A stretch of DNA of 64,000 nt from Littorina saxatilis (taxonomy: Eukaryota; Mollusca; Gastropoda; Littorinimorpha; Littorinidae), in NCBI RefSeq assembly GCF_037325665.1, contig NC_090251.1:27498600-27562599 (forward strand), read 5' to 3'. The position numbers and the translations under genes were made by a program. Below, piece after piece: positions 61,738 to 64,000 of this stretch. The first letter of the stretch is position 1. Every line of letters starts with the position of its first letter. The notes below the pieces were generated by a model that did not search any database, had not been told where the DNA came from, and saw only the letters and a program-made list of their open reading frames with translations.

Positions 61738-62054
61738 CGCAACACGGTGGCCTAGTGGTAAGGCGTCCGCCCAGTGAGCGGGAGGTCGTGGGTTCGAACC
61801 CCGGCCGGGTCATACCTAAGACTTTAAAATTGGCAATCTATTGGCTGCTCCGCCTGGGGTCTGGCATTATGGGGTTAGTGCTAGGCCTGGTTGGTCCGGT
61901 GTCAGAATAATGTGACTGGGTGAGACATGAAGCCTGTGCTGCGACTTCTGTCTTGTGTGTGGCGCACGTTAAATGTCAAAGCAGCACCGCCCTGATATCA
62001 CCCTTCGTGGTGGACTGGGCGTTAAGCAAACAAACAAACAAACAAACAAACAAA
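61738..62054 (+). mobile_element. tRNA-derived SINE, full length
   Basis: A box tggcctagtgg, B box ggttcgaacccc, (caaa)n tail. The 15-bp duplication atttaccttatggac is at 61723-61737 and 62055-62069. Confidence 0.93.
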
Positions 62055-62147
62055 ATTTACCTTATGGACAAGGTCGAACAGATCTGTGATCTTGCGGGTT
62101 GGGCGGGTGTGTGGGGAAGGAGTTATAGGGGAGGGGGGGGGGGGGTG

Positions 62148-62450
62148 GAGGCGGTGGCTTAGTTGGTAGAGCACTATAGACTTGTGATCTTTGGGTGACG
62201 GTTTCGAATCCGTGCCGGGATGCACTTTATGCGCAGGCGGTATCCATGTCCCACTCGCGTGTCACCACTGTGACACGTAAAATACCTCGGCCATTCTGCA
62301 CTGAAGTACAGGTGGCTGATCACACCCACGAATGTTAATTGTTGCTGCTAGCTTTCCATTGATGGGAAGCGACCTGAATTTCCCAACGACGGGATAAATG
62401 GTACTCATGATCGTTCGCGCGGCGAGGAAGGTACCTTTTACCAACAAGGC
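62148..62450 (+). mobile_element. tRNA-derived SINE, second family
   Basis: ggcttagttggtagagcact and gtttcgaatcc as boxes; body similar in plan to the minus SINE at 43062-43325. No clear target duplication. Confidence 0.6.
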
Positions 62451-62714
62451 TCGAGTCGTATGACATTTCCATCAGAATGGCAATGCCATTTGGATAAGTT
62501 GACTGGTAATAATTGCACAATTACACAAAATACTGATGCCATGTATCAAGAATCCCTGCTAAAATGTCACGCACCACAGCCAAGCGACCACATTTCCGAC
62601 AGCACATTCCAAGCAAAAACTGTTTCGGTTTTCAGTGTTAATTCGATGTGAAGAAGGGAATATCGTTTCCGTGTTTAATTCGTTCAACGTACAAAAACCA
62701 GAAGGTATGTCAGA
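62451..62714. other. Spacer
   Basis: Nothing recognised. Confidence 0.5.
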
Positions 62715-63204
<490 letters not shown>

Positions 63205-63410
63205 TATGGTGTAAATGATGATGATGAAGATGATGAAGATGACGATGACGATGATGATGATGATGATGATGATGATGTTGATTTGATGATGATAATGATG
63301 ATGATGATGATGGAAAATCGCAACATAAATTCCACATAATACATGTAATAAAGAACATATTTTTGTAATTCATAAAGAGAGAAACACAGCACGCGCGCAC
63401 TCCCACACAT

Positions 63411-63455
<45 letters not shown>
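63205..63455. repeat. (GAT)n and (CA)n microsatellites
   Basis: (gat)n at 63213-63312 and (ca)n at 63412-63456. Confidence 0.95.
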
Positions 63456-63457
<2 letters not shown>

Positions 63458-63634
63458 CCACAAGTACCCACAAGCGCGTAGAAACTCTGCCCTTACAATA
63501 ATTTGGATGTCCTCTCCGTTTAATGTATTTCTCACACCGCAAAGACATTCCATGTCTATCGCCATTACTTCCTGAATCCACTTTAAACAAAACAATGGAT
63601 TTTTTGCTTTCAGACTGCTGATCGGGACATCACC

Positions 63635-63838
63635 ATGGTTCGCAACGACTACAGCTTGTCGGAGACTGCTCTCACCAAGTGGGCAGCGATGACGCTGGCT
63701 TTGGCGGCTGTGACGTCACTCGCACTGCGCTACGTCACACAGCCGATATCATGCCACGTTCCTTCGGAGTTCACTGGGTCACAAGCTTCGTTCGCCCAGC
63801 AGAGTTGTTTTCTTACTGAGTCCATCTTCACGCCGTTC
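63635..63838 (+). CDS. Innexin-like exon (N-terminal, partial gene)
   Basis: The exon opens after TTGCTTTCAG at 63613 and starts MVRNDYSLSETALTKWAAMT. A membrane-type segment LALAAVTSLALRY follows, then VTQPISCHVPSEFTGSQASF and CFLTESIFTPF, before |GTACGTG. The P-I-x-C-x-x-P-x-E-F-T-G pattern after the first membrane segment is that of invertebrate innexins (gap-junction and hemichannel subunits). The usual YCW is SCF here. The rest must lie beyond the window. A pannexin-like or unrelated membrane protein remains possible. Confidence 0.5.
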
Positions 63839-63904
63839 GTACGTGTTGACCTTTTTGATTTTTGAAGCAGCTTTGGAAGAGAGGTGACGCTTGTGATTTG
63901 AGTA

Positions 63905-64000
63905 CTCAGTCCGGATGATGTGGGTCGTGTAGGACCCATACTTTCTACAGAAGGATTCAACGTAAAAAGAATGGGTCGTACGCCATTCGAATAGGGATAA
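63905..64000 (+). repeat. Repeat with GGGTC..GACCC palindrome
   Basis: gatgatgtgggtcgtgtagg acccatactttctac matches the inverse of about 987-1023, and a second tgggtcgtac lies at 63972. Confidence 0.5.

Noticed and set aside
61738-61810. tRNA gene
   Set aside because: A and B boxes are present, but a SINE body, CAAA tail and target duplication follow.

Overview
The window reads as nuclear DNA of a marine snail, most likely a caenogastropod of the Littorina type. The host genes are split by introns with GT/AG borders. The rest is dominated by DNA transposons, tRNA-derived SINEs, a DIRS-type retroelement and microsatellites. The Littorina guess rests on my memory of a repeat family (starting near 12958 with 'caagtcgcgtaaggcg') and is an inference; 'gastropod mollusc' is the safer statement.

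Three host loci can be supported. (1) 2283-12222, minus strand: a 12-exon N-acetylglucosamine-6-sulfatase (GNS) gene. Every splice phase agrees, the model encodes 507 aa with the sulfatase CCPSR site, and there is a second copy of the last exon downstream. (2) 23469-58100, minus strand: a forkhead transcription factor of FoxM type with about seven coding exons and about 2,020 aa. The forkhead domain is split over two exons and the last exon is 4 kb long. (3) 63635-63838, plus strand: one exon resembling the N-terminus of an innexin, running off towards the right edge. A doubtful small two-exon model (minus, 51963-53613) lies inside a transposon-rich FoxM intron.

Layout: 1-2280 DIRS-type fragment, palindromic repeat and a SINE; 2283-12222 GNS, with a LINE fragment between its two alternative last exons; 12223-23468 an intergenic transposon graveyard, including a four-level nest at 12958-17816 and other terminal-inverted-repeat (TIR) elements with clean target duplications; 23469-58100 FoxM. 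The FoxM introns hold a TIR element split by a Helitron (27562-31967), a hAT split by a whole-looking DIRS element (32307-40149), repeats rich in nuclear-receptor half-sites, a piggyBac derivative (45456-46458) and another hAT-like element (47515-54327). 58101-63600 is microsatellites, a 20-bp minisatellite and SINEs; 63614-64000 is the innexin-like exon and a palindromic repeat related, in inverse orientation, to one near the left end.

The host genes do not form a pathway together: GNS is a lysosomal heparan/keratan sulfate hydrolase and FoxM a cell-cycle type transcription factor. The best leads are the duplicated GNS terminal exon, the 2A-like motif in the LINE between the copies, a hAT deletion derivative that keeps a 227-codon open frame (possible self-repressor), the dispersed repeat carrying DR0-type AGGTCA motifs, and the nested elements whose empty sites can be read from sequence.
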